Part shown: positions 6,569 to 15,292 of the stretch, piece by piece
Position numbering within the stretch: position 1 is the first letter of the stretch
Layout: each line of letters opens with the position of its first letter
Assembly: GCA_964582985.1 (NCBI GenBank)
Contig: CAZOUM010000013.1
Location: 1-52,145, forward strand
Reading direction: 5' to 3'
Length of the DNA stretch: 52,145 nt
Source: CAZQYB01 sp964582985
GTDB lineage: Bacteria; Planctomycetota; Phycisphaerae; Sedimentisphaerales; Anaerobacaceae
The notes under the pieces: model-generated
The model's input: the letters and a program-made list of their open reading frames with translations, nothing else
Told to the model about the DNA's origin: nothing
Databases searched by the model: none
Translations under genes and position numbers: made by a program

Positions 6569-8011
6569 TCAGCTACTTTTGGGGGCTACAGTGACATGGA
6601 AGTTGTCACGCCCACCCTTTAAGCTATAATCTTCTCGAATAATTACCAAGTTCTCTCTGATTGTCTGGAACAGCTTCCGTGTGTTTCTCCGGCTGGATGT
6701 GCTGCCATCTATACGTATGTGTTTAGCCGTGATATTAATCCTCTTTATCCGTAGTCTCGTCTGCGCCGCACACCTGTTGAATGCCCCGAGCACCAAGGCC
6801 AACTTTGCCGATACGGATTCTCCACCATGCGGGTCCACTATCTTAAGCGCTCTGGTGCGGTTCAATTCACGACCAAGCGTTCCTACGACCTCCTTTGAAC
6901 CACGGGGCATCGGCCTGCCACCCATAACAGCCAGGTAATCGGGCTTGAGCTTGTTGCGCATCTCTCCTTGGTCTTTGTTTGTCGACCATAACTGGGCTGT
7001 GACATACACTCCAAGAGCAACCATAAGAACACTGACAGATATACTCATAACCTTGAGCGTTTTTTGAATTCGCAGCTTCTTGCCCTGATACGGCATAAAA
7101 TCGTTGCGGAAATTCGTGCTCGGGACCTTGTCAAAATGAGCCAAAGCCGCTCCGTAAGCAATCGCGAAATCAACGCATCCGGTACCATCGCTGAGAACAT
7201 CTGAACCAACCCCGGCAGACTCAATCAAATCAATGCCGCTGACCTCGATGCCGAGTCTTTCGGCGAGCTGTTGATGATTAACAGAGCTGCTGGAGTCAAA
7301 TACTTTGAGGCAGCCTACCGGTTCACCACCTGCGACCAGGGCAATCGTTAAGGGTACCTCTCTTGCGAGCAGGTCAGCCCTGTCCTGCTTCGGGGCGATT
7401 AAGAACGTTCGCACGGCTGGTGCTTGTCGTGACTTGGCAAAGGCAAGAAAATAACCACCTCGCTGAGAGAGTATCCCAAAAAGGCATTGTGAATCCTCGG
7501 TTAGTGACACATTCCGCGAAACATATCTTGACAGACATTTAACGTCCGGCTCAACCGTCATAGGGTCAATATTATTACTCTGCAAGGCCGGGAGAATCTC
7601 TGACAATATCTTGCGCTCTGCGGTAAAAACGGTCAGCTCCGAGCCGTTGTCACCGCTTCCAGCTATTTCGAAAGCGACCGCAGCGTCACTTATGTCCGTC
7701 GAAAGTGCCTCTTCCGTGTCAAACCGCACGGTGGCAGCAATTTGCTTGGCATCGGTAAACTCGCTGTGCACACCATGCTGCATAAACAGTGTGCTGTCGA
7801 GAGCTACGGCCACGTCGGAAAATGTCAGTTGTCTCTCGGCACAGGCCTGGGCAATAAGACGGGCCAATGCCTGCGGATTTGATTGTTCCGGCTTTTCCAC
7901 AGAGATGGTAAAGCAGCCCAAAACGTTTCTCTCTCGGCCTTGCGAATCAAGGCAGACCACCGTGGCGCTGCCTTTGCTTAGATATATTCCCAAATAGTTC
8001 TGACCTTCCAC
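6569..8011 (-). CDS. gspL: Type II secretion GspL-like protein (PilM-PilN type)
   Basis: This 480-residue protein has an N-terminal cytoplasmic domain of about 300 residues with an actin-like/PilM start (LGIYLSKGSATVVCLD). A linker FRNDFMPYQGKK (about 301-312) resembles the 'NFR...P' motif at the start of PilN. One membrane segment (about 318-342) and a periplasmic domain of about 130 residues follow. This is the GspL architecture, effectively a PilM+PilN fusion. GspL recruits the ATPase GspE to the membrane and pairs with GspM. The start is GTG with a GGGGG ribosome site 9 bases upstream; gspK ends 21 bases before. The order K-L-M matches classical gsp operons. Confidence 0.75.
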   Translation of the reverse strand: MEGQNYLGIYLSKGSATVVCLDSQGRERNVLGCFTISVEKPEQSNPQALARLIAQACAERQLTFSDVAVALDSTLFMQHGVHSEFTDAKQIAATVRFDTEEALSTDISDAAVAFEIAGSGDNGSELTVFTAERKILSEILPALQSNNIDPMTVEPDVKCLSRYVSRNVSLTEDSQCLFGILSQRGGYFLAFAKSRQAPAVRTFLIAPKQDRADLLAREVPLTIALVAGGEPVGCLKVFDSSSSVNHQQLAERLGIEVSGIDLIESAGVGSDVLSDGTGCVDFAIAYGAALAHFDKVPSTNFRNDFMPYQGKKLRIQKTLKVMSISVSVLMVALGVYVTAQLWSTNKDQGEMRNKLKPDYLAVMGGRPMPRGSKEVVGTLGRELNRTRALKIVDPHGGESVSAKLALVLGAFNRCAAQTRLRIKRINITAKHIRIDGSTSSRRNTRKLFQTIRENLVIIREDYSLKGGRDNFHVTVAPKSS

Positions 8012-8032
8012 TCGAGTAAACCCCCAAAAATT

Positions 8033-9352
8033 TCAATACGAGAAGACGGCAATTTTTTTCATGCTGCCGCCCTCTTTCGATACCGCTATAACCGCAGATG
8101 CCTTTGCAGCCCCGCTGACTGCAGTCACTTTAATTGTAAAAAGATTGCTTACCGTCGTGATGTATTTTTCGCACTTCTTAATCGAATCAGAATATCTAAA
8201 CAGTGCCGACCTCAATTCGGATACATCCTTAAAAGGCTTTATTCGTCTATGCCGGATGATTCCATCGGCGATTCTATCAGCGTCACCACCGAAAACAAAA
8301 GCAGCTTCCAACACGTGTCTTGGAGCGGTATTTATATTAACCCTTCTGGAAGCCCACATTCCCGTATACTTCAGAGTTGATTCTTTTCTCGTCTCACTTT
8401 CTATTGTCGGCCTGGCAAGAAGGTCTGTGTCAACCAGAGAACAGTGAAAGAGTTTTGAAAAATCGGCCGATTGCCTGGCTATCTGCCTGGAGGGAGACAC
8501 GGTTATTTCCCTGAACCTCGGTCTCTTGCTCACGCGCCTTCGTCCCCTCTTGTCGGGATATACAGTTGTCCTTACCAGCTTCTTTTTCTTTCGCGGCTTG
8601 AATTCAAGTTTGAAGGGCTTTATTTTGCTTATTTCACCTAACTGCATTTTTAGTGCGTCAATTTCGATCTCATTGATATCCATCCACTCGCAGAAAGTTT
8701 CGAAGCCTGCCACAACCTCTCGTTGGCTCTTTGCGTCCGACAGCAGCATCCAACCCAACGGGTATTTTGCATTTTCATCCTCAATTTCAATCGTGACCGT
8801 CGAAGAACCAATTTCAAACTCCATCGGCTTGGCTACAAGCGGCCAGGGCGGTCCATACGGGCCGGGAATAATCGGAGTATTAGAGTCGCTAAAATCGCCA
8901 ACAGCATTAACGTCATTAATATCGTTAGCATCATTAATATCATAGATATCATTGATATCTATATCATTACGAGTGTCGTTTTCCATCTCCCCGGAGCGCC
9001 AGTCTTCGCCGGCCGCCTCAGCCAAAAGCTCCTGGTACTCCTCCTCGCCGAGGTAAAATAAATCGGAAAAATCCGGCTCATTCGGACGGCTAATCACTTG
9101 GGGTTTGATATCTTGCAGGATAGCAAGTGCATATTTCACTGCGGAGTCACAGCCATAGCGGGCCTTCTGATAATCTATGATATACCGTTCTCGGTGACGC
9201 CTGGCGGCTATACGGCTGCTTAACGTATAGCCCACCATCGAAAGCACAATCAATAGCGCCAACGTCACCAATAACACAAGACCCGACCGGCAATCACTAC
9301 AGTCGTTTAGGCCTTCGTAGCTCATCAGCTTTTTCTTATTTATCCGCTGCAT
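8033..9352 (-). CDS. gspK: Minor pseudopilin GspK
   Basis: GspK is the large minor pseudopilin that caps the T2SS pseudopilus with GspI and GspJ. A basic leader ends in RSG, followed by the hydrophobic LVLLVTLALLIVLSMVGYTL; position +5 is not Glu, as is usual in GspK. Further on, VNINTAPRHVLEAAF and the ADRIADGIIRHR region match the helix-hairpin-helix-like alpha domain of GspK. An Asp/Ile/Asn repeat lies at 8882-8968. The start is uncertain: the frame is open to a GTG at 9409 with a GAGG site, which would overlap gspJ by 74 bases; ATG 9352 (17-base overlap) or ATG 9325 (no overlap, 15-residue leader) are more economical. The lysine-rich extension comes from out-of-frame reading of gspJ's Asp/Glu-rich tail. 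Confidence 0.82.
   Translation of the reverse strand: MQRINKKKLMSYEGLNDCSDCRSGLVLLVTLALLIVLSMVGYTLSSRIAARRHRERYIIDYQKARYGCDSAVKYALAILQDIKPQVISRPNEPDFSDLFYLGEEEYQELLAEAAGEDWRSGEMENDTRNDIDINDIYDINDANDINDVNAVGDFSDSNTPIIPGPYGPPWPLVAKPMEFEIGSSTVTIEIEDENAKYPLGWMLLSDAKSQREVVAGFETFCEWMDINEIEIDALKMQLGEISKIKPFKLEFKPRKKKKLVRTTVYPDKRGRRRVSKRPRFREITVSPSRQIARQSADFSKLFHCSLVDTDLLARPTIESETRKESTLKYTGMWASRRVNINTAPRHVLEAAFVFGGDADRIADGIIRHRRIKPFKDVSELRSALFRYSDSIKKCEKYITTVSNLFTIKVTAVSGAAKASAVIAVSKEGGSMKKIAVFSY
8882..8968 (-). repeat. DIND coding repeat within gspK
   Basis: About 29 codons encode a run built on Asp-Ile-Asn (NDIDINDIYDIND, then ANDINDVNAVGD). At DNA level this is a degenerate tandem repeat of GATATYAAY-type words with 9- and 12-base steps. 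It lies between the pseudopilin helix region and the conserved GspK domain. The acidic-amide pattern could bind calcium, as some pseudopilins do, or may simply be an expanded microsatellite. Confidence 0.7.
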
Positions 9353-10178
9353 CTTTTTCGTCTTCGTCTGCTTCTTCGCCACCTTCACCTGCTGTTTCAC
9401 TGTCTTCACTCATTTCCTCGCTGCTTTCACCTGGTACGTTAACGTCTCCATCTTCTGCTTCGGTCCCGTATTCTTTCTTTACAAACTTGTATGCAATTTT
9501 TCTGGTTCTACCGATGCCCACGGTACGTATGAATTTCTCCGTCTCCGGCACATCCAGGCTGCCGTCGGGTGCCTCAAAAGGCTCAGCAAAAGAAATGGTA
9601 ACCGTAATACCGTAAGGCAATGGTTTGCGTGTCCATTTATCTAAGACATAATGCCCTCTGGGCACCTGAACCTTAAAATAAGTAACACCGTCGCAAACCG
9701 GCACAAACGGATAAGCCTTCTCCCAGCTCTTTCTCTGCTCATCAAGCAGCTTGTCCTCAAATCCAACTCCACGGTAACTTCGGTATAAAACGAGGCCGTT
9801 GGCGTCATTTTCATAGTCATAGGCGGTCTGCCAAATAATTTCCTCAAACGGTTGCGGTTTATCCCGCGAGTCGGAGATAGTTCTGATAATTTTGAGCTGA
9901 GCACTTTGGAAACGCTCGCTAAATTTATTCTCAACGGTTACCCTGGTATCGGCGTCGCCATCAACTATACCGTCCAGGTCCTCGGCTATGCGTTGTAAGA
10001 CCTCAAAGGGCTGCTGTGAGCTATCAAGCCTGCGTGTGATTGCGGCAGCGGCAGTTTCAACCCGGCCGTAGATAGCCAGCACAGCGACCAAAATCATCGC
10101 TCCTATCGTTAGCGCCGCCAGCACCTCGGCAAGCGAAAAACCCCGCCGACTTTCGGATATGTTAAAAGCTTTGCTCAT
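9336..10178 (-). CDS. gspJ: Minor pseudopilin GspJ
   Basis: The prepilin signal is ESRRG followed by FSLAEVLAALTIGAMILVAV, with Glu at +5, the type IV prepilin signature cleaved by prepilin peptidase. The following 200 residues, with an EEIIWQTAYDYEN segment and FVPVCDGVTYFKV, fit the GspJ beta domain (typically '...I..l.f.Y.d'). GspJ joins GspI and GspK at the pseudopilus tip. A highly acidic tail (about 40 residues rich in Glu/Asp) is unusual. I chose ATG 10178 (MSKAFN) because it has an AGG site about 9 bases upstream, does not overlap gspI and gives a short leader; ATG 10214 has no ribosome site. No prepilin peptidase gene is in the window. Confidence 0.8.
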   Translation of the reverse strand: MSKAFNISESRRGFSLAEVLAALTIGAMILVAVLAIYGRVETAAAAITRRLDSSQQPFEVLQRIAEDLDGIVDGDADTRVTVENKFSERFQSAQLKIIRTISDSRDKPQPFEEIIWQTAYDYENDANGLVLYRSYRGVGFEDKLLDEQRKSWEKAYPFVPVCDGVTYFKVQVPRGHYVLDKWTRKPLPYGITVTISFAEPFEAPDGSLDVPETEKFIRTVGIGRTRKIAYKFVKKEYGTEAEDGDVNVPGESSEEMSEDSETAGEGGEEADEDEKDAADK

Positions 10179-10200
10179 ATTATCAGGCCTAATGTCAACA

Positions 10201-11097
10201 CTAATCGACTGCATTGGGAAAAAAGAGATCGTACATATCTGAGGGCAAACCCATCCCGATCCATATTTCGCGCGTTATCCCTGGCTCCGGCCGCCTCTCG
10301 TCCGGCTCGGGCTGACTCTCGTCCGTTTCGGGCGTTGCCACATCCTGTCCGCTGTCTGCTTCGAACTGTCGTATTCTGTCTTCCATTGTTGGGTTGCCAC
10401 CGGTCTGGTTATACAGGTCAAGCTCACCTTTGCGGAACGAGCCATCGGGCGCGAGAGGCATGCCGTTGTCAACCCACTGGTTGACAGTTGCTTCGTCTAC
10501 GCCGAGGTACTCAGCCGCCTCCTGTATGGTCCCGAAGACCATATTAGCCATCCGCTCCCTTTCTCTTTGCTTGAAAACTTCCATCACTTGCTTCTTCGTC
10601 AAATTGGTCAGCCAATGCGTCAATTCAACCGTCTGTAGTTGATTGTCCGTGTCTGTATATTCGGCAGAGCACATTGCCCTTACCCACATTCGCGCCGTCA
10701 CTGGCTCGTAAAACGCCTCAACAACAGTCTGCCATTCGATGTCGTGATACCTCTCACTGCTGCCATATTCAACCATTTCCCCGACTGAATCCAGAACCAG
10801 AAGCTTTTCCATATTTTCGCGAGCCACTTCAAAGGCCTGCATGCGCAGCTCAGAATCCACCATTGCGGCCGTACAACGCTCTACGACTACCAACACGCTG
10901 GAACTCACAAGTGCCAGTATAGCCAGGGCAGCCACAGTTTCTATCAAACTAAAAGCCTTGCAAAAACGAAGGGAGGTTATTCTTGCGCCACGGCTTCGGA
11001 CCGTACTTTCTCGAAGGGAGGCTACAGACCTCAGATTCAGAGCATCACAGTGACGCCGCCTTGAAGTAAAAAACAGGATTTGTTCAGAAAACCACAT
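10201..11097 (-). CDS. gspI: GspI-like minor pseudopilin with C-terminal excisionase-type HTH
   Basis: The start ATG 11097 is supported by AAGGAG 7 bases upstream. The leader is unusually long (48 residues) and ends RFCKA before FSLIETVAALAILALVSSSV, a prepilin helix with Glu +5 and Ala instead of Gly at -1. The following MRMQAFEVARENME-like helix and small domain fit GspI, and its operon place between gspH and gspJ agrees. Unlike ordinary GspI (about 120-130 residues), it continues for a further 130. Residues about 190-232 (FGTIQEAAEYLGVDEATVNQ, then WVDNG, then GELDLYNQ) match the excisionase/MerR-like helix-turn-helix used for DNA binding. A charged, Pro-rich stretch follows. If exported, this domain would sit in the periplasm, where DNA binding makes little sense; it may be a protein- or peptidoglycan-contact module, or mark DNA uptake. 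Confidence 0.75.
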   Translation of the reverse strand: MWFSEQILFFTSRRRHCDALNLRSVASLRESTVRSRGARITSLRFCKAFSLIETVAALAILALVSSSVLVVVERCTAAMVDSELRMQAFEVARENMEKLLVLDSVGEMVEYGSSERYHDIEWQTVVEAFYEPVTARMWVRAMCSAEYTDTDNQLQTVELTHWLTNLTKKQVMEVFKQRERERMANMVFGTIQEAAEYLGVDEATVNQWVDNGMPLAPDGSFRKGELDLYNQTGGNPTMEDRIRQFEADSGQDVATPETDESQPEPDERRPEPGITREIWIGMGLPSDMYDLFFPNAVD

Positions 11098-11689
11098 CTG
11101 TGCTGCTCCTTGGCTCCAAAAGTTCAACATCACCATTTCTTAGTTTGACAACTCCACTGAGCCGGTTAACCACAACCGAATAGTCTCGTTCGTATTCGTC
11201 CCGCAGAACAATTTTGCCTCCGTACTGCCAGCCTGAATGACCTGCCCGAAATTTTGCTCTGCCTTCGTTGGTATAGTCACCGTCGTCGAAGAGGACATAA
11301 GCTACATAGTAAGTATCACCAAAGGCATCATTTACAATAATCTCTTCTTCGAGAACCTGTGTAAGGTCGGGCACGGTAATTTCCCGAAGCACATACCTCT
11401 GCTCCGTTATATCAACAATAATCTCATATCTTCTATCGCTCTGGGCCGCTGCGGTTGCAGCCATTTGCATTGTCGTGACAAAATCGTGCACCTGTGCCCT
11501 GAATGTGCTCCTTCCAAGTAATTGGCAAAGATTCATAACTGCCAAAAGCACAAACAGCGAAATTATCAAAAGGACCATTACCAGTTCGGTCAGCGTGAAA
11601 GCCCGGATACGCCCATAACCGGTCGAGCAGATGGGTGAACCAGTCAATGCAGCAGGCCTACGCATTTTCGTGTTCGCGTTTGCACACAT
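11084..11689 (-). CDS. gspH: Minor pseudopilin GspH
   Basis: The prepilin helix GRIRA followed by FTLTELVMVLLIISLFVLLA carries Glu at +5 and sits behind a basic leader. Downstream, the pattern of short beta strands (RRYEIIVDITEQRYVLREI, then a GKIVLRDEYERDYSVVV segment) fits the GspH/FimT domain. GspH is the minor pseudopilin linking the tip complex to GspG. I chose the ATG at 11689, 7 bases after the gspG stop, giving a leader of about 34 residues; longer starts would overlap gspG heavily and read its C terminus out of frame. Its end overlaps gspI by 14 bases, consistent with tight coupling. Confidence 0.78.
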   Translation of the reverse strand: MCANANTKMRRPAALTGSPICSTGYGRIRAFTLTELVMVLLIISLFVLLAVMNLCQLLGRSTFRAQVHDFVTTMQMAATAAAQSDRRYEIIVDITEQRYVLREITVPDLTQVLEEEIIVNDAFGDTYYVAYVLFDDGDYTNEGRAKFRAGHSGWQYGGKIVLRDEYERDYSVVVNRLSGVVKLRNGDVELLEPRSSTDVVF

Positions 11690-11696
11690 AGCCTGC

Positions 11697-12134
11697 TCAG
11701 TAGGCATCGGAGTCGCGCAAATCGGCATCATAGCCTTCACCGCCCTCTTCTCCATCAGCGCCATAACTGAGGATTTCGAATTGTTTGCCGCTGTCCGGCC
11801 AAAGCCGGTACTCAAAATCACGTCCCCAGCCGTCTTTGGGTATATCCGTAGTATCCAGAAAACCACCCTCAGGAAAATCTGTCACATCGCTCGGTGGTTC
11901 GATGAGGGCCATAAGTCCTTCCTCTTCTGTTAGGAATCGCCCGATCTGAAGCTTGAATTGCACGACTGCACCGTGAAGAAGCCTCAGGTTAACTTTGGTA
12001 GTGGTTTTTCGGGCTCTGTCCGTCTGGCCCATAAAGTTTTTCACCAGCAGCGTAGCAAGCAAACCAAGGATAATCAGCACGGCCATAAGCTCAACCATCG
12101 TAAAACCTTTTCTGATTTTTCTTTTCATCTTCAT
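11697..12134 (-). CDS. gspG: Major pseudopilin GspG
   Basis: GspG is the main subunit of the T2SS pseudopilus. The leader MKMKRKIRKG is ten residues with Gly at -1, followed by FTMVELMAVLIILGLLATLL, the classic class III prepilin signal. The C-terminal half contains IPKDGWGRDFEYRLWP, matching the GspG 'PKDPWG..Y.Y..PG' block, and then a GEEGGEGYDADLRD tail near the calcium-binding region of GspG. Length is 145 residues, as expected. The ATG has a GGGG-type ribosome site and the gene begins 19 bases after gspF. It would need prepilin peptidase (GspO) encoded elsewhere. Confidence 0.93.
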   Translation of the reverse strand: MKMKRKIRKGFTMVELMAVLIILGLLATLLVKNFMGQTDRARKTTTKVNLRLLHGAVVQFKLQIGRFLTEEEGLMALIEPPSDVTDFPEGGFLDTTDIPKDGWGRDFEYRLWPDSGKQFEILSYGADGEEGGEGYDADLRDSDAY

Positions 12135-12153
12135 ATTTCAATCCCCGAACTAA

Positions 12154-13377
12154 TTAACTAAATTTCCCCGATGAAAGCCTCACAATCGGCAATATGGTTG
12201 CATAAGCAATTATACCAATTATCGCAGCCATAACAATTATGATAAGCGGCTCAATCGCAGCGCTTAGTCTCTCAATGACCACATCAGTTGAGGACTCAAG
12301 GTTTTCGCTGATATCCTTAAGCATCTTCTCCAGCTCGCCGCTCTTTTCTCCAACAGAGACCATGTGAGCAATGGCGGGGTCGATAACACCGCTGTCTCTG
12401 AGCGGAGTTGCAATGTCAGCGCCGGCAAGAATCCTCTCTCGCGCCTGCCCGATGGCTTTTTTCATAAGGCTGTTGCCCGTAACCTCGCCCACGACCCGGA
12501 GAGACTCGGCCATAGCAAGCCCCGAACTGAGAAGCGTCGAAAGGGTAGAGGCAAAACGCGCAACAACCCGCTGTTTTATTAGTGGGCCGAATATCGGCAA
12601 AGACAGCAAAAGCTTGTCACGCAGATATGCGCCGCGCTCGGTCTTGAGAAACCGCCTGACGACCACGACAATCCCGAGCACCGCCGAAATGAACAACAAC
12701 ATGCCCCACCAACTGCCCAACATATTGCCTACATTCATTAATCGTTTGGTAATCCACGGCAGGTCCTGGCCCGCCCTTATGATCTGCTCGGATATCTTCG
12801 GAATCACGGCAGTTGTCAGAATCAAAATGGCCACGAGGCAAAATACGGTTAGGACAATAGGATATATCATTGCCGTTATCACCTTCGATTCGACGCGCCT
12901 TCGTTTTTCCATAAAGTTGCCGATGGTCGCAAAGCTTTTTCCCAAAGAGCCCGTAACTTCTCCCACGCGCACCATACTTACATATATAACGTCAAAATAA
13001 TCACTGTAATCTTTCAAGGCATCGGTAAGCGACTCGCCGGTAACAACGCGGTCGTTAATATCGGCAATTGCGTTCTTGAACCGTACATCCGACATCTGCT
13101 GAGTAAGAACGGAAAGTGCTTCGGTCAGCTTAATTCCTGAATTAAGCAGCGTCGCCATTTGTTTTGTGAACTCGATTATCTGACTTTTGCGGGCTTTGCC
13201 TAAAATTGAAAACAATGCCGCTCTGCTTTCCTCCCCCGAGCTTACCTCCTTGATAGACGTGGGGTGAATGCTTCGGACCCTTAGTTGCTTTCGGGCGACG
13301 TAAGGGTTTTCTGCGGCAATGGCGCCTTTTACCTTCCTGCCGTCTGCTGCTATCGCGCTGTAATGATACCTTGGCAT
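12154..13377 (-). CDS. gspF: Type II secretion inner-membrane protein GspF
   Basis: GspF is the polytopic inner-membrane platform protein of T2SS. The 407-residue length is normal. The N-terminal segment YHYSAIAADGRKVKGAIAA is characteristic of the GspF/PilC family. Two copies of the T2SSF domain are visible: FTKQMATLLNSGIKLTEAL (about 70-90) and FASTLSTLLSSGLAMAESL (about 272-292), each followed by a membrane segment, with a third membrane segment at the C terminus (LIIIVMAAIIGIIAYATILP). Start ATG 13377 has AGGGGG about 9 bases upstream and lies 13 bases after gspE. Confidence 0.94.
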   Translation of the reverse strand: MPRYHYSAIAADGRKVKGAIAAENPYVARKQLRVRSIHPTSIKEVSSGEESRAALFSILGKARKSQIIEFTKQMATLLNSGIKLTEALSVLTQQMSDVRFKNAIADINDRVVTGESLTDALKDYSDYFDVIYVSMVRVGEVTGSLGKSFATIGNFMEKRRRVESKVITAMIYPIVLTVFCLVAILILTTAVIPKISEQIIRAGQDLPWITKRLMNVGNMLGSWWGMLLFISAVLGIVVVVRRFLKTERGAYLRDKLLLSLPIFGPLIKQRVVARFASTLSTLLSSGLAMAESLRVVGEVTGNSLMKKAIGQARERILAGADIATPLRDSGVIDPAIAHMVSVGEKSGELEKMLKDISENLESSTDVVIERLSAAIEPLIIIVMAAIIGIIAYATILPIVRLSSGKFS

Positions 13378-13390
13378 AGATGCTGCCCCC

Positions 13391-15136
13391 TTAAATTATG
13401 TCGCTTTGTGTCACTCGTAGTACTTCAGCGATGGTTGTTGTCCCCGCAAGGACCTTTCGCACCCCATCCATTCGCAGGGTCTGCAGTCCTGCGTCAAGGG
13501 CCGCCCTTTTTATCACACCTGCGCTTTCTCTTTTGTATATCAGCTCCCGAATTTCTTCGCTGATGCGCATCAGTTCATAAATGCCTGTTCGGCCACGATA
13601 GCCCGTATCAAAACATTTATCACAGCCTGCCCCGACATAAAACTTTCCGCCCCCATCGGCAGAACCGGAAATGTTGGCATCTGCCGACAACAGGCCAAGC
13701 TCCCTCAATTCATGGGGCTTAGGTTCGTACTCCTGCCTGCAGTCCGGGCAGACCTTTCGAACCAACCTCTGTGCCATCACGGCAATCAGGGACGAGCTTG
13801 CCAGGTACGGCTCAATACCCAAATCCAAAAGTCGTGTCACTGTTCCCGCCGAGTCATTTGTATGCACCGTGCTGAAGACCAGGTGACCGGTCAGCGAAGA
13901 TTGTATCACCATACGAGCAGTCTCGATATCGCGAACCTCGCCAACCATTATAACGTCCGGGTCCTGACGCAGGACATGCCGCAGGGCGTTTACAAACGTC
14001 ACACCTTTTTTGGAAGCGACCTGCATCTGGCTTATGCCTTCGAGCTGATATTCAATGGGGTCTTCTATGGTCATAACGTTCTTCTCGGACGAGTTAATCC
14101 TGTTTAGAGAGGCATAAAGAGTGGTGCTTTTTCCGCTGCCCGTCGGGCCCGTCACGAAAATGACCCCGTGCGCCCGATTCAGCAGAGAATCAAATCTCTT
14201 CAAGTCATCCTCCCACAGACCCAGTTCGTCCAACGTAAACAGGCCGGTGCTCTTGTCCAGCAGTCTCATGACGCTTCGCTCGCCGAAGCTGGTCGGCACG
14301 GTGCTGATACGCAAATCAATTTCGCGCTGGCCCAGCCGAACACTGCATCTGCCGTCCTGTGGCAGCCGGCGCTCCGCAATGTCCATACCCGCCATAACCT
14401 TGATACGGGAGATAATCAGCGCCAGAACGTTCCGGTTCAAGCTAAGAACATCATACAAAATACCATCGACGCGATAGCGAATCTGAATCTTTGACTCGTA
14501 GGGATGAACGTGGATATCGCTGGCCCTTAACTGCAAAGCTCGGAAAAGAATATCATTGACCAATCTGATAACCGGCGGGCGATTGACTACATCAAGCAGG
14601 TCGTCGGAAGTGGCCACCTCATCAATGAGCCGGTCGAGATTCTGTGAATCAAGCTCTTCGGCCACCTCCTCGATGACCGTTGTTCTCTGCTCGTAGGCCA
14701 CATCTATTGCTGCCGTAATAGCAGTACGGGTCGATATGGCCGGCCTGACGGGCAGACCCGTCATCTTGGAGACGTTATCTAATGCGTTCGTGTCCAGCGG
14801 TTTGGATAAGACCACCGTAATCTCAGATGAGCTATCCTCACCGTCACCGTCCCGGCTCTCAGGTCTTGTGCCGATAAGATAATGATGCTGAGCGTAGGTC
14901 GCGGGAACAGCTTCGATAAATTCGGGAGGCACGGTCTTCGGAAATATTTCCGGAATAAACTCCTGGCCCAGCGCGGCCGCAAAGAGCCTCAGGACCGCCT
15001 CTTCCGTGAAGTACGGACAGCTAAGCAGAACGTCGTCAAGCCGCTCACGTGTTTCGTTGCTGTCAAGAAACTTCTGCAGTTGCTCAGCGTCAACCAGGCC
15101 CGTCCGTTTGGCAGCTTGTATCAATAACTGTTTCAT
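13391..15136 (-). CDS. gspE: Type II secretion ATPase GspE
   Basis: GspE is the cytoplasmic hexameric ATPase that powers pseudopilus assembly. Numbered from ATG 15136, the N-terminal GspE/MshEN domain (residues 1-150) binds GspL. Then come the RASDIHVHP segment (about 204-212), Walker A GPTGSGKSTT (about 330-339), Asp box, Walker B DPDVIMVGEVRD (about 392-403), His box FSTVHTNDSAG and the tetracysteine zinc site CPDC (463-466) with CDKC (505-508). All catalytic motifs are intact. The frame also offers a TTG three codons earlier; the ATG is preferred. It follows gspD by about 155 bases and precedes gspF by 13. Confidence 0.95.
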   Translation of the reverse strand: MKQLLIQAAKRTGLVDAEQLQKFLDSNETRERLDDVLLSCPYFTEEAVLRLFAAALGQEFIPEIFPKTVPPEFIEAVPATYAQHHYLIGTRPESRDGDGEDSSSEITVVLSKPLDTNALDNVSKMTGLPVRPAISTRTAITAAIDVAYEQRTTVIEEVAEELDSQNLDRLIDEVATSDDLLDVVNRPPVIRLVNDILFRALQLRASDIHVHPYESKIQIRYRVDGILYDVLSLNRNVLALIISRIKVMAGMDIAERRLPQDGRCSVRLGQREIDLRISTVPTSFGERSVMRLLDKSTGLFTLDELGLWEDDLKRFDSLLNRAHGVIFVTGPTGSGKSTTLYASLNRINSSEKNVMTIEDPIEYQLEGISQMQVASKKGVTFVNALRHVLRQDPDVIMVGEVRDIETARMVIQSSLTGHLVFSTVHTNDSAGTVTRLLDLGIEPYLASSSLIAVMAQRLVRKVCPDCRQEYEPKPHELRELGLLSADANISGSADGGGKFYVGAGCDKCFDTGYRGRTGIYELMRISEEIRELIYKRESAGVIKRAALDAGLQTLRMDGVRKVLAGTTTIAEVLRVTQSDII

Positions 15137-15292
15137 ATGCCACAACTTCGATTAGCGTTTAAGATATATTTTAAGAATTCAAACATCAAAATGCAACTAT
15201 CAAAACCGGTCCCCAAATGCCTTTTATTGCATTTGGGGCCCCTGTTCTTCTTTATTTTAAATATCAAGTTTTGGTTTTTCGCTTTACGCTTC

